From Nakamurella lactea DSM 19367 (GTDB taxonomy: Bacteria > Actinomycetota > Actinomycetes > Mycobacteriales > Nakamurellaceae), in the NCBI RefSeq assembly GCF_000426645.1, contig NZ_AUFT01000015.1, positions 124,001 through 188,000 of the forward strand: 64,000 bases of DNA, in the 5' to 3' direction. The translations under genes were made by a program, and so were the position numbers. Positions 50,288-59,960 of the stretch are shown here, in pieces (the stretch's first letter is position 1; each line of letters starts with the position of its first letter). The notes under the pieces are model-generated. The model was given only the letters and a program-made list of their open reading frames with translations. It did no database searches and had not been told where the DNA came from.

Positions 50288-52413
50288 CCAGCAGCACGGA
50301 GCCCAGCACCACCGCGGCGGCCGATACCCACGCGCTGGAGCTGCCCGGCGAGGTCGTCACCACCGCCACCACCCGGCTCATCGACGTCCCCGGCGTCGAC
50401 GGCAAGGTCGCGTTGATCAGCCTGGACAACGGCCAGGACCACACCCGGCCCAGCACCTTCGGTCCGGCCGGGCTGCGCAGCCTGGATGCCGCGCTGGACC
50501 AGGCTTTCGAGGCTGCGCCGGCCGCGATCGCCGTCACCGGCAAGCCGTTCGTCTTTGCCGTCGGCGCCGACCTGGGCGGCATCGGTCTGCTCCCGAACCG
50601 GGACGCGGCCAAGGCCATCGGGCAGCTCGGCCACGCGGTGTTCCGTCGGCTGCACGATTCGCAGATCCCGACGTTCGCGTTCGTCAACGGCGCCGCCCTC
50701 GGCGGCGGTGTCGAGGTCGGCCTGCACTGCCACTACCGAACGCTGGCGAGCAACGCGGCGATGATGGCGCTGCCCGAATGCTTCCTGGGCATCCTGCCCG
50801 GCTGGGGCGGCACCCAGCTGCTGCCGAAGATCGCCGGCCCGGAGAGCGCGGTCACGGTGATCATCGAGAACGCGCTGAATCAGAACCGGATGATGAAGCC
50901 GAAGGACGCGCTGAAGCTCGGCGTGGTGGACGTGGTACTGGACGCCGCCGACTACCTCGAGCAGTCGCTGGCTTGGCTGGCCGGCGTACTGGACGGCTCG
51001 ATCACCGTGCAGCGCAAGGAATACGGCGAGGCAGACTATGCGGCGGCCATCGAACGCGGCCGGACGATCAGCGGGATGCGCACCCACGGCGCCTCCGCAG
51101 CGCCCGATCGGGCACTGGACCTGATCGAGCTGTCCAGGACCGCCGATCTGGCCGTCGGCTTCGCGGCCGAGGACGATGCCCTGGCCGACCTGATCACCTC
51201 GAGTGAGTTCCGGGCCGGGCTGTACTCGTTCAACCTCACCCAGAAGCGGGCGCGCAAACCCGTTGGCGCACCGGATGCCTCGCTGGCCAGGCCGGTGAGC
51301 AAGGTCGGCGTGGTCGGCGCCGGGCTGATGGCCGGGCAGCTGGCGCTGCTGTTCGCCCGCCGGCTGCACGTGCCGGTGGTACTGACCGAGGTCGACCAGG
51401 ATCGCCTCGACCGGGGCATCGCCGCCGTGCACGCGGAGATCGCGAAACTGGCCGGCAAGGGCCGGATCAGCCGCGACGAGGGCAATCGGCTGACCGCCTT
51501 GGTATCCGGGTCGCTGGACTACGCCGTCTTCGCCGACGCCGACTTCGTGATCGAGGCCGTCTTCGAGGAACTCGAGGTGAAGAAGCAGGTCTTCGGCGAG
51601 CTGGAGAAGTTCGTCAGCCCCGAGGCGGTGCTGGCCACCAACACCTCCTCACTGTCGGTCGCGGCGATGGCCGACGGCCTGCAGCATCCCGAACGGGTCG
51701 TCGGCTTCCACTTCTTCAATCCGGTCGCGATGATGCCGCTGCTGGAGATCGTCAAGATCGAGGGCACCGACGATGCCGCGCTGGCAACGGCTTTCGCCCT
51801 CGCCAAGCAGTTGAAGAAGGGCCCGATCCTGACCGCAGATGCCACCGGCTTCGTGGTGAACCGACTGCTGCTGCGGTTCATGGGCGAGATCCTGGCCGCG
51901 ATCGACGAGGGCACCCCGCCGGAGGTCGCCGACGGCGCGCTGGCCCCGCTGGGCCTGCCGATGACGCCGATCATGCTGCTGCAGTTGGTCGGACCGGCGG
52001 TGGCGTTGCACGTGCAGGAGACGCTGAACGCTTCGTTCCCGGATCGGTTCGTGGTGTCGGCCAACCTGCGCCGCACCGTCGATGCCGGTGTCAAGGCGCT
52101 GATCGCCTGGAATCCCGATGGCAGCCAAGGGATCTCCCCCGAGGTGGCGGAGCTCTGGCAGCTGGGCGATTCGCCCTCCACCGCCGAGCAGGTGCGCGAA
52201 CGGGCCTTGGCGGCGCTGGCCACCGAGGCCCGTCTGATGCTGGACGAGGGCGTGGTCGCCGAGGCCGCCGACATCGACCTGGCAATGCTCACCGGGGCCG
52301 GCTGGCCGTTCTGGCTCGGCGGCATCACCCCGTACCTGGACCGCGAAGGCATCTCGGAGAGAGTGACCGGCCAGCGCTTCAACCCGCCCGGTGTCGCCAC
52401 CCTCCCCGCCTGA
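50284..52413 (+). CDS. fadB: Fatty-acid oxidation multifunctional protein: enoyl-CoA hydratase/3-hydroxyacyl-CoA dehydrogenase
   Basis: This 709-residue FadB-type protein has a crotonase half (about 30-300: FAVGADLGGIG, NGAALGGGVEVGLHCHYR, ALPECFLGILPGWGGTQLLP with both catalytic Glu). The NAD-binding half has VGVVGAGLMAGQLALLFA (about 340-357), TNTSSLSVAAMADGLQHPERVVGFHFFNPV with the catalytic His, and a C-terminal helical domain. It hydrates enoyl-CoA and oxidises the product. The GTG 50284 overlaps fadA. A long hairpin follows at 52431-52537. Confidence 0.95.
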   Translation: MTSSTEPSTTAAADTHALELPGEVVTTATTRLIDVPGVDGKVALISLDNGQDHTRPSTFGPAGLRSLDAALDQAFEAAPAAIAVTGKPFVFAVGADLGGIGLLPNRDAAKAIGQLGHAVFRRLHDSQIPTFAFVNGAALGGGVEVGLHCHYRTLASNAAMMALPECFLGILPGWGGTQLLPKIAGPESAVTVIIENALNQNRMMKPKDALKLGVVDVVLDAADYLEQSLAWLAGVLDGSITVQRKEYGEADYAAAIERGRTISGMRTHGASAAPDRALDLIELSRTADLAVGFAAEDDALADLITSSEFRAGLYSFNLTQKRARKPVGAPDASLARPVSKVGVVGAGLMAGQLALLFARRLHVPVVLTEVDQDRLDRGIAAVHAEIAKLAGKGRISRDEGNRLTALVSGSLDYAVFADADFVIEAVFEELEVKKQVFGELEKFVSPEAVLATNTSSLSVAAMADGLQHPERVVGFHFFNPVAMMPLLEIVKIEGTDDAALATAFALAKQLKKGPILTADATGFVVNRLLLRFMGEILAAIDEGTPPEVADGALAPLGLPMTPIMLLQLVGPAVALHVQETLNASFPDRFVVSANLRRTVDAGVKALIAWNPDGSQGISPEVAELWQLGDSPSTAEQVRERALAALATEARLMLDEGVVAEAADIDLAMLTGAGWPFWLGGITPYLDREGISERVTGQRFNPPGVATLPA

Positions 52414-52430
52414 CAACCCCTAACCCCCAC

Positions 52431-52537
52431 CCCGGCGCTTATCAACTTCCGTCGCGCTTGCGAACGTCGTCCTTTTGTGACGGGAGTGACGAAAGTCGAC
52501 GACTTCGGAAGCGCCTGCGACGTTGATAAGCGCCGGG
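52431..52537. terminator. Large inverted repeat between convergent genes
   Basis: The 16-base arms CCCGGCGCTTATCAAC (52431-52446) and its exact complement (52522-52537) enclose 75 bases that themselves pair partly (CTTCCGTCGCGCTTGCG against CGGAAGCGCCTGCGAC). It fills the 124-base gap between fadB (plus) and the DUF1963-like gene (minus), whose stop begins at 52538. It probably stops transcription in both directions; its size and sequence are unlike the other terminators here. Confidence 0.65.
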
Positions 52538-53083
52538 TCAGGACTGCCAGAGCCAGGCGGCGGCGGAGCACAGCGAGCAGTCGAAAAGGTAGGCCCGGCC
52601 GTAGTCGCCGAAGTTGAACTGGTGCGGGCCGGGATCTAGTTGGGCGACGAAGCGCATCGGGCCGGCCGGGCAGTTCGGGCAGTCGGGTGTCTCGTCATCC
52701 TGGATCCACGACGGGTCGCCGCCGAACTGCCCGAAGATGTCTTCGTCGTCGACCGAGGAGTAGTCGCCGTCGAGCCGACCGACGCCGACCAGGATCGGTA
52801 GATAACTCAGCACCCCGTCGGGGGTGGTCGCCCGCACGGTGGCGTCGGTGAACACCACCGCCGCATTTCCGCCGGCGAACGGCTCCCAGTCCTCGCACAT
52901 GCCGGGGTCGTTCTCGCACTGGAACGCCGTCAGCAGTCGACCGTCGACGCTCAGCTGGGCCAGATGCGTCATCCGTCCGTCGCAGCTGACGCACGTCGGC
53001 CACTGGAAGCCGTTCGGCACCAAGGGGTTTCCGCCGAGCTGACCGACCGGATGGGCAGCGTCCGGTACCAGCACCTGGATCAC
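52538..53083 (-). CDS. DUF1963-like Cys-rich protein
   Basis: This 181-residue protein has three Cys pairs: CVSC (near 38), DCPNC (near 133) and DCSLC (near 168), with [18 protein letters not shown] and [20 protein letters not shown]. Such Cys pairs and the repeated LAQL/AQLD strands match DUF1963 (YwqG-like) proteins and suggest a zinc-stabilised fold. The GTG 53083 overlaps the dxs stop by 4 bases (GTGA), which fixes the start. No function known. Confidence 0.78.
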   Translation of the reverse strand: MIQVLVPDAAHPVGQLGGNPLVPNGFQWPTCVSCDGRMTHLAQLSVDGRLLTAFQCENDPGMCEDWEPFAGGNAAVVFTDATVRATTPDGVLSYLPILVGVGRLDGDYSSVDDEDIFGQFGGDPSWIQDDETPDCPNCPAGPMRFVAQLDPGPHQFNFGDYGRAYLFDCSLCSAAAWLWQS

Positions 53084-55005
53084 GCCTGCAGGCTTTCGTC
53101 CGATCCTGCCGCCGAGTCGGCCACCGGACTGCCCAGATCGCTGCTGGACACGTGGCCGGCGATCTGGATGGCCACCGCCTGACCGCTCAATCCCTTGTCC
53201 ACCAACAGCTCGGACCTCGAACCCGGCTCCAGGAATTCCTGCGGCAGGGCGATCACCAGGACATCGGCGGCGGGCCCGAGGGCATCGCGCACCGCCGACC
53301 CGACACCGCCGGACCGGCCGCCGTCCTCCAGCGTCACCACGTGTCGGTAGCCGCCGGCCAGCTCGACCAGCGCCGGCGACACCGGCAGCACCCACCGAGG
53401 ATCGACCACCGTCACGCCGATCCCGTGATCGGCCAACCGCCCGGCCGCCTCCACCGCGCTACCGGCCAGTGCCCCGACGGAAACCAGCAGCACATCGGGC
53501 GAATCCTCCGGCGCCTGCGCCAGCACGTCCACGCCGTCGATCCGGCGGATCGCCGGAACCGTCTGCGGCACAGCACCTTTCGGATACCGGATGACGGTCG
53601 GAGCGTCGCCGACCTCGATCGCCTCGGCGAACTCCTCCACCATGCTCGGCTCGTCCCGCGGCGCCGCGAGGCGTAGCCCGGGCACGATTCCGGCCAACGA
53701 CATGTCCCACATCCCGTGATGGCTGGGGCCGTCCTCTTGGGTGATGCCGGCGCGATCCAACACCACCGTCACCCCCAGTCGGTGCATCGCACAATCCATC
53801 AACAGCTGGTCGAACGCCCGGTTCAAGAAGGTGGAGTAGACCGCGAAGACCGGGTGCAGCCCGCCAAGGGCGAGCCCGGCCGCCGACGTCATCGCATGTT
53901 GTTCGGCGATGCCGACGTCGAAGAACCGCTCCGGGTACTTCTTGGCGAACGGTCCCAGCCCGGTCGGGCCGGTCATCGCCGCGGTGATCGCCACCAGATC
54001 GTCCCGCTCGGCTGCGTGCCGGACCAGCTCCCGGCCCATCACCTTGCCCAACGAGAGCCCACTGGCCGACAGTGGTTTGCCGGTCGCCGGGTCGAAGGCC
54101 GGCGGTCCGTGCATCAGATCCTCGGCGTCAGCCAACGCCGGCGCATAGCCGTGACCCTTGTTGGTGATGCAGTGCACCAGTACCGGGCCGCGGAAGCCCT
54201 TCGCCCGGCGCAGTGCCCGCTCCACCGCCTGCACATCGTGCCCGTCCACCGGTCCGACGTACTTCAGGCCTAGATCGGCGAACAGGGTCTGCGGCAGCAG
54301 CCAGTCCTTCATCGCGGTCTTCACCGCGTGGAACATCCCGTACAGCGGGCCGCCGATCACCGGCGCCTTCGGCAGCGTCGACTTGACCGAGTCGAGCATC
54401 CGCTCGTACCCGGGCTTGAGCCGCAGCGCGGCCAGCCGCTCGGCCATCCCACCGGTGGTCGGAGCGTACGACCGACCGTTGTCGTTGAAGACGATCACCA
54501 GCGGGCGGTTCTTGCCGGCCGCGATGTTGTTCAACGCCTCCCAAGCCATCCCGCCGGTCATCGCGCCGTCACCGATCACCGCGACCGGGGTGCGGCCCGT
54601 CTCCCGCCGCACCGCGAACGCCTTGGCCAACCCGTCGGCGTAGCTCAATGCGGTCGAGGCGTGCGAGTTCTCCACCCAGTCGTGGGCGGACTCCGCGCGG
54701 CTCGGGTACCCGGAGAGCCCACCGCGTACCCGCAGGTCGTCGAAGGCGGCGGCCCGGCCGGTGATGATCTTGTGCACGTATGACTGGTGCCCGGTGTCGA
54801 ACACGATCGGGTCCGCCGGCGAGTCGAACACCCGGTGGATGGCCAGGGTCAGCTCCACCACGCCCAGGTTCGGTCCGAGGTGCCCACCGTGTCTGGCCAC
54901 CTTCTCCACCAGGAACGCGCGGATCTCGCCGGCCAGCTCGTCCAGTTGCTCCGGGGTCAACGTACGCACGGAGGACGGAGAGGTGATGCGGTCGATCAGC
55001 GACAC
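53080..55005 (-). CDS. dxs: 1-deoxy-D-xylulose-5-phosphate synthase
   Basis: This 641-residue thiamine-diphosphate enzyme joins pyruvate and glyceraldehyde 3-phosphate for the MEP isoprenoid route. Marks: [51 protein letters not shown] with [13 protein letters not shown] (ThDP motif), the transketolase-like [20 protein letters not shown] and GIAEQHAM with the catalytic Glu. The start GTG 55005 follows GAGGAG. It overlaps the DUF1963-like gene downstream. The length is normal. Confidence 0.97.
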   Translation of the reverse strand: MSLIDRITSPSSVRTLTPEQLDELAGEIRAFLVEKVARHGGHLGPNLGVVELTLAIHRVFDSPADPIVFDTGHQSYVHKIITGRAAAFDDLRVRGGLSGYPSRAESAHDWVENSHASTALSYADGLAKAFAVRRETGRTPVAVIGDGAMTGGMAWEALNNIAAGKNRPLVIVFNDNGRSYAPTTGGMAERLAALRLKPGYERMLDSVKSTLPKAPVIGGPLYGMFHAVKTAMKDWLLPQTLFADLGLKYVGPVDGHDVQAVERALRRAKGFRGPVLVHCITNKGHGYAPALADAEDLMHGPPAFDPATGKPLSASGLSLGKVMGRELVRHAAERDDLVAITAAMTGPTGLGPFAKKYPERFFDVGIAEQHAMTSAAGLALGGLHPVFAVYSTFLNRAFDQLLMDCAMHRLGVTVVLDRAGITQEDGPSHHGMWDMSLAGIVPGLRLAAPRDEPSMVEEFAEAIEVGDAPTVIRYPKGAVPQTVPAIRRIDGVDVLAQAPEDSPDVLLVSVGALAGSAVEAAGRLADHGIGVTVVDPRWVLPVSPALVELAGGYRHVVTLEDGGRSGGVGSAVRDALGPAADVLVIALPQEFLEPGSRSELLVDKGLSGQAVAIQIAGHVSSSDLGSPVADSAAGSDESLQA

Positions 55006-55096
55006 AGAACGGCTCCTCGTTTCGGCTCCGATTCACGGTACTCGGGACTCCTCGACGCTACTGCCCACAACTGTCCGAGCACATAGGATCCGCTGC

Positions 55097-55882
55097 ATGT
55101 CGCAACCGCAGTCCGCCCTGACCGACGATCCGACCCCGCGGCCGCTGGTCGTCGGGCATCGCGGGGCCAGCGCCGCCGCGCCGGAGAACACCATGGCCGC
55201 GTTCCGGGCCGCCTGGGATGCCGGGGTCCGCTGGCTGGAGACCGACACCCAGCCCAGCATCGACAACGTCCCGGTGCTCATCCACGACGACGACGTCGAC
55301 CGGACCACCTCCGGCACCGGCGCGGTCCGCGAGTCCAGGGCACTGGATCTGGCCACCCTGGACGCCGGTTCCTGGTTCGGCGACGCGTTCGCCGGCGAGC
55401 GGATCCCGGAGCTGAGTGCGCTGCTGGCCGAGCTGCCGGCGGACGGCCGGGTCTTCCTGGAGATCAAGGGTCAGCACACCCGGGAGCAGCTGGTGGCGAT
55501 CCTGGAGGTCAGCAGGGCGTCCGGCGCCGACGACCGGGTGCTGCTGCAGTCCTTCGAACGCGATGCGCTTGCCACCCTGCGCAGCATCAGCCCCGACCGC
55601 CCGCTGGGGCTGCTGACCGTCGGGTGGGACACCGATCCGGTGGCGGCGGCGCGGGAGCTGGGCGCCGTCACCTACAACCCGCACCACCTGCTGCTGCGCG
55701 GGCAGCCGGACCCGGCCGGCGCGGTGGCCGCCCTGCACGACGCCGGCATCGCAGTCTCGGTGTGGACGGCCGACGAGGTCGCCGACTGGGAGGTCCTCAC
55801 CGACCTCGGGGTGGATGCGATCATCACCAACAAGCCGGCCGAGCTGGCCCAGTGGCTCGCCGCCCGGGTCACCGGCGGCTGA
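55097..55882 (+). CDS. Glycerophosphodiester phosphodiesterase
   Basis: This 261-residue GDPD TIM-barrel hydrolyses glycerophosphodiesters to glycerol 3-phosphate. The catalytic HRGASAAAPENTMAAF (about 22-37) provides His and Glu, WLETDTQ and HDDDVDRTTSGTG provide Glu/Asp and His, and the barrel ends VWTADEVADWEVLTDLGVDAIITNKP. No signal peptide, so it is cytoplasmic. ATG 55097; divergent from dxs by 91 bases. Confidence 0.92.
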   Translation: MSQPQSALTDDPTPRPLVVGHRGASAAAPENTMAAFRAAWDAGVRWLETDTQPSIDNVPVLIHDDDVDRTTSGTGAVRESRALDLATLDAGSWFGDAFAGERIPELSALLAELPADGRVFLEIKGQHTREQLVAILEVSRASGADDRVLLQSFERDALATLRSISPDRPLGLLTVGWDTDPVAAARELGAVTYNPHHLLLRGQPDPAGAVAALHDAGIAVSVWTADEVADWEVLTDLGVDAIITNKPAELAQWLAARVTGG

Positions 55883-55904
55883 GCTCCGCCTGAGCACTTC
55901 CCAA

Positions 55905-55965
55905 GTAGCGGAAACCTCGCCAGGTAGCGCAATGTCCACCGGCGCGTCCCCCAACGTTCCGCTAC
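55905..55965. terminator. Inverted repeat between convergent genes
   Basis: GTAGCGGAA (55905-55913) and TTCCGCTAC (55957-55965) pair across 43 bases, with a further internal GTAGCG copy at 55924-55929. It overlaps the stop of the RNA methyltransferase (55962) and lies 22 bases after the GDPD gene. It probably acts as a shared terminator. Confidence 0.5.
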
Positions 55966-57248
55966 CTGCTGGAGGGGTCAGGCACAAATCTGGCCACGCA
56001 CTCGATGTGGTGGGTCTGCGGGAAACAGTCGAACGCGCGCAGGGTGTCCAGCCGGTACCCGGCCTCGGCCAGGGCAGCGGTGTCGCGCGCCAAGGCAGCC
56101 GGATCACAGGCGACGTACACGATCACCGAGGGCTGACGAGCCGCCAGCGCGACACAGACCGCCCGGCCGGCGCCGGACCGCGGCGGGTCGAGCACCACGG
56201 CATCCACCCGGTCCGCCAATTCGTCCAGCACCTGCTCCACCCGGCCGTTGACGGCTCGCACCTGCGGCAGGTCGGCCAGATTGGCCGCGGCCGACTCGGT
56301 GGCGGTGGCGTCACCCTCGACGGTCAGCACCGCACCCGTCGGTCCGACCCGATCGGCCAGTTCGGCGGCGAACAGGCCGACCCCGCCGTACAGATCCCAC
56401 GCCGTGCCGCCCGTCAGTTCCACCCCGTCGAACGCCTCACCGACGGCCGCGTACAGCACCGCAGCGGCCTCCGGATGCACCTGCCAGAAGCCGTCAGCGG
56501 CCACCGAGAAGTCCCGGCCGGCAACGGTTTCGGTGATCAGCGGCACCTCGGCTCCGGCGCCGGCCCAGACCGCGATCGGCGCACCGTCGGCGGCGTGGGT
56601 CAGCGTCACCTCCGGCAGCTTCCGGTGGCCGCCGCCCCGCAGTCGGCGCACCCGCTCCGGCACCTCGAGCACCGTCGCGAGCTCGGTCAGGCCGGGCGCG
56701 GCGATCTCGCAGGGCGCGGCCACCGAGATGCCGACCACCTGGTGCGAGCGGGCCGCCCGTGGCCCGATCCGGCCGTCGGCGTCCAGCGCCCAGCGCACCC
56801 TGGTCCGCCAGCCGTACCCGGCGTCACCGTCCACCCGGCCGGGCAGTGCCTCGACCTGCACCTGTCGCTCGATGCCGGCTATCCGGGACAACTGCTCGGC
56901 GACCACCGCAGCCTTCAGCTCGAGCTGCCGCACCGGGTCGGCGTGCTGGAAGTCGCAGCCGCCGCAACCACCCGGCCGGAAATGTCCACAGCGCGGTGTC
57001 ACCCGCCGGGCATCGGGCCGCAGGATCGCGATGGCGTCAGCCCGGAAGTACCCGGCATGGCTGACGTCGGTGAGCCGTACCCGGGCCCGCTCCCCGGGTA
57101 GCGCGTGCCGGACGAACACCACCCGGGTGTCCCAGCGGGCCACGCAGTGCCCGCCGTGGGCGACAGCACCGATCTCCAACTCCACCTCGTCGCCGATCCG
57201 GGGTTTGCGGCCCGATCCCGAATCGGCCGGCAGGTGCTCAGTTGTCAT
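55962..57248 (-). CDS. Class I SAM-dependent RNA methyltransferase (RumA/TrmA family) with TRAM domain
   Basis: The protein has 428 residues. An N-terminal TRAM RNA-binding domain (about 15-75) precedes an iron-sulfur-type Cys set C87, C95, C98 (CGHFRPGGCGGCDF). The SAM-binding motif is WDLYGGVGLFA (about 290-300), DPPRSGAGR follows, and the catalytic Cys381 is in VYVACDP. It should form 5-methyluridine in rRNA or tRNA. ATG 57248 lies 11 bases inside the KimA-like gene's end. Synteny with the actinobacterial block (permease, methyltransferase, dxs) supports it. Which RNA base is methylated cannot be read. Confidence 0.9.
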   Translation of the reverse strand: MTTEHLPADSGSGRKPRIGDEVELEIGAVAHGGHCVARWDTRVVFVRHALPGERARVRLTDVSHAGYFRADAIAILRPDARRVTPRCGHFRPGGCGGCDFQHADPVRQLELKAAVVAEQLSRIAGIERQVQVEALPGRVDGDAGYGWRTRVRWALDADGRIGPRAARSHQVVGISVAAPCEIAAPGLTELATVLEVPERVRRLRGGGHRKLPEVTLTHAADGAPIAVWAGAGAEVPLITETVAGRDFSVAADGFWQVHPEAAAVLYAAVGEAFDGVELTGGTAWDLYGGVGLFAAELADRVGPTGAVLTVEGDATATESAAANLADLPQVRAVNGRVEQVLDELADRVDAVVLDPPRSGAGRAVCVALAARQPSVIVYVACDPAALARDTAALAEAGYRLDTLRAFDCFPQTHHIECVARFVPDPSSR

Positions 57249-59223
57249 CTCGACCGGTCTGGTGCAGCGTGATCTGGGTCGGTACGTCGCGGAGCCGTCG
57301 ATCGGCGTTCTCCGATGAGGCCAGCTGCCACGGCACGCTGGTCACCATCACCCCGGGCGTGAACAACAGCCGACTCTTGAGCCGCAACGCGGTTTGGTTG
57401 TGCAGCACCTGTTCCCACCAGTGGCCGACCACGTACTCCGGGATGAACACCGTGATCAGGTCGCGCGGCGAATCCTTCCGGACCCGCCGGACGTACTCGA
57501 GGATCGGCTTGGTGATCTCCCGGAACGGCGAGTCGATCACCTTGAGCTGCACCGGGATCTGCCGGTCCTCCCACTCCCTGGCCAGGTTCGCCGTCTCCTG
57601 CTGGTCGACGTTCACCACGACCGCCTCCAGGGTGTCGGCCCGGATGGCCCTGGCGTAGGCCAGTGCCCTGATCGCCGGCAGGTGCAGCTTCGAGATCAGC
57701 ACAATGGCGTGGATCCGGCTGGGCAGCACCATGTCGTCCTCGTCGGCCGCCAGCTCGGTGGCCACCCGGTCGTAGTGCCGCCGGATCGCCTTCATCATCG
57801 CGAACAGCAGCGCCATCGCCAGGATGGCAATCCAGGCGCCGGCCAGGAACTTGGTGATCAGGACGATCACCAGCACCACCGAGGTGAAGCACAGGCCGAT
57901 CGTGTTGATGATCTGGCTGCGGCGCATCCGCCGCCGGGCTGCCGGGTCCTTCTCCACCCGCAGATGCCGGTTCCAGTGCCGGATCATCCCGGCCTGCGAG
58001 CATGTGAAGGACACGAAGACGCCGACGATGTACAGCTGGATCAGTGCGGTCACGTTGGCCTGGAAGGCGATCAGCAGGATCAGCGCGACCACCGCCAAGA
58101 AGACGATGCCGTTGGAGAAGGCCAGCCGATCGCCGCGGGTGCGCAGCTGACGGGGCAGATAACTGTCCTTGGCCAGAATCGACGCCAGCACCGGAAAGCC
58201 GTTGAACGCGGTGTTGCACGCCAGGATCAGGATCAGTCCGGTGGCGAAGGACACGACGTAGAACGCCGGGCTGAACCCGGAGAACACGGACTGCGCGATC
58301 TGCGCGATCATCGTCTTCTGGTAGTAGTCGGCGGGCGCGCCGATCAGCTGGGTACCCGGCTCCACGATGTGCGTCTTGGTGATCTGGGCGAGCGCCACCA
58401 GACCGAGGATCATGGTGACGGCGATCAGCCCCATCAGCGCGAGGGTGGTGGCCGCATTCTTCGATTTCGGTTTGCGGAAAGCTGGTACGCCGTTCGAGAT
58501 CGCCTCCACGCCGGTGAGCGCTGCCGACCCGGTGGAGAAGGACCGCAACAACAGGAAGACCAGGGCCAGCCCGGACAGCGAATGCGTCACCGGGATCTCG
58601 AATCCGGCGCTCTCCGCCCGCATTTCGGAGCCGAACAGCCAGCGGCCCAGCCCGGCGCCGATCATCACCAGCATCGAGGCGATGAACAGGTAGACCGGGA
58701 TCGCGAACGCCATGCCGGATTCGCGCACCCCCCGCAGGTTCGCGGTGACCACCAGCAGCACGATGACCACCGACGAGAGCACCGGGTGTTCACCCACGAC
58801 CGGGATCGCCGAACCGATGTTGGCCACCCCGGACGCGGTGGACACCGCGACCGTCAGGATGTAGTCCACCGACAGCGCGCTTGCCACCACCAGCCCCGCG
58901 GTCGGCCCGAGGTTGGTGGTGGCGACCTCGTAGTCGCCGCCGCCGCTCGGGTAGGCGTGCACGTTCTGCCGGTAGGACAGGACGACAACGATCATCACCA
59001 CGCAGACCAGCACGGCGATCCATGGCGCGTAGACGTAGGCGGCGATGCCGGCCACCGACAGGGCGGCGAAAACTTCCTGCGGCGCATAGGCCACGCTGGA
59101 CATCGCGTCCGAGGCGAAGACCGGCAATGCGATCCGTTTGGGCAGCAGCGTGTGCGCCAGCCGGTCGCTGCGGAACGGGCGCCCCAACAACAGGCGCTTG
59201 GTAGCAACCCTTACCTTGGACAC
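57238..59223 (-). CDS. KimA-like APC-family potassium/amino-acid permease
   Basis: This 661-residue protein has about 12 membrane helices followed by a C-terminal about 170-residue cytoplasmic USP-like domain. It matches Bacillus KimA closely in layout: SSDAL-like ASDAMSSVAYAPQE, SYRQNVHAYPSGGGDYEVA, VDYILTVAVSTASGVANI, STGSAALTGVEAISNGVPAF, NTAFNGFP and a C-terminus with HNQTALRLKSRLLF. KimA is a proton-coupled K+ importer inhibited by c-di-AMP. The start is GTG 59223 after GGAGGTGG. It diverges from two TrkA genes by 71 bases, which supports a potassium role. Function in this organism is inferred. Confidence 0.88.
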   Translation of the reverse strand: MSKVRVATKRLLLGRPFRSDRLAHTLLPKRIALPVFASDAMSSVAYAPQEVFAALSVAGIAAYVYAPWIAVLVCVVMIVVVLSYRQNVHAYPSGGGDYEVATTNLGPTAGLVVASALSVDYILTVAVSTASGVANIGSAIPVVGEHPVLSSVVIVLLVVTANLRGVRESGMAFAIPVYLFIASMLVMIGAGLGRWLFGSEMRAESAGFEIPVTHSLSGLALVFLLLRSFSTGSAALTGVEAISNGVPAFRKPKSKNAATTLALMGLIAVTMILGLVALAQITKTHIVEPGTQLIGAPADYYQKTMIAQIAQSVFSGFSPAFYVVSFATGLILILACNTAFNGFPVLASILAKDSYLPRQLRTRGDRLAFSNGIVFLAVVALILLIAFQANVTALIQLYIVGVFVSFTCSQAGMIRHWNRHLRVEKDPAARRRMRRSQIINTIGLCFTSVVLVIVLITKFLAGAWIAILAMALLFAMMKAIRRHYDRVATELAADEDDMVLPSRIHAIVLISKLHLPAIRALAYARAIRADTLEAVVVNVDQQETANLAREWEDRQIPVQLKVIDSPFREITKPILEYVRRVRKDSPRDLITVFIPEYVVGHWWEQVLHNQTALRLKSRLLFTPGVMVTSVPWQLASSENADRRLRDVPTQITLHQTGRDDN

Positions 59224-59294
59224 TCGTCCACCTCCAGCGCGGAAGCCTACGTCCACTTCACCCTGCACGAGTGCTTGGCGTTAGTGTTCACCAC

Positions 59295-59960
59295 GTGCAC
59301 ATCGTCATCATGGGCTGCGGCCGGGTCGGCTCCGCGCTCGCCAAGGGTCTGCACCGGTTCGGTCACTCGGTCGCAGTGATCGACCGGGACGACTCGGCGT
59401 TCCGCCGGCTCGGTCCGGACTTCACCGGTGAGCAGGTGCTCGGCGTCGGTTTCGACCGCGACACCCTGCTCAAGGCCAGGATCCGCGATGCCCACGCCTT
59501 CGCCGCCGTGTCCTCGGGCGACAACTCGAACATCATCGCCGCCAGGGTGGCCCGCGAACAGTTCGGCGTGGAGACGGTGGTGGCCAGGATCTACGACGCC
59601 AAGCGGGCCGCCGTCTACGAGCGGCTGGGCATTCCCACCGTCGCGACGGTGCCGTGGACCACCGACCGGTTGCTGCGGGCGATCCTGCCCGACGGCATGA
59701 TCACCGAATGGCGCGATCCCTCCGGGACGGGCGCGATCATCAACCTGCCCTACCACCCGGGGTGGGCCGGCCGCCCGCTGGTGCAGCTCGAGGAGGCCAT
59801 CGGGGTGCGCACCGCCTTCATCGTGCGATTCGGCAAGGGCGTCCTCCCGGACGTCGACACGGTGGTGCAGGAGGGTGATGTGATTTACGCCGCAACACTT
59901 TCTGGCGAAACCAAGCAGGTTGCCGAGCGGGCCGCCGACTCGCCGGCGGAGGCAAGCTGA
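59295..59960 (+). CDS. TrkA-type potassium channel/transporter regulatory subunit (RCK)
   Basis: This 221-residue protein has an NAD-binding TrkA-N domain: HIVIMGCGRVGSALA, VIDRDDSAFRRLG with Asp at the second strand, and GDNSNIIAARVAR. A TrkA-C domain (about 140-210) follows with VLPDVDTVVQEGDVIYAA. I chose GTG 59295, giving the canonical start (VHIVIMGCGRVG); a GTG at 59271 is longer but unsupported. It couples to a second TrkA gene by TGATG, like mycobacterial ceoB/ceoC, and faces the KimA-like gene. Confidence 0.92.
   Translation: MHIVIMGCGRVGSALAKGLHRFGHSVAVIDRDDSAFRRLGPDFTGEQVLGVGFDRDTLLKARIRDAHAFAAVSSGDNSNIIAARVAREQFGVETVVARIYDAKRAAVYERLGIPTVATVPWTTDRLLRAILPDGMITEWRDPSGTGAIINLPYHPGWAGRPLVQLEEAIGVRTAFIVRFGKGVLPDVDTVVQEGDVIYAATLSGETKQVAERAADSPAEAS

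Noticed and set aside
59224-59294. c-di-AMP (ydaO-type) riboswitch before the KimA-like gene
   Set aside because: The divergent gap is only 71 bases, far too short for that riboswitch plus two promoters, and no matching stems are visible.
57394-59379. 661-codon plus-strand open frame opposite the KimA-like gene
   Set aside because: It is an antisense shadow of a clearly conserved permease, rich in His, Arg, Gln and Asp as expected from reversed high-GC code, with no ribosome site or family features.
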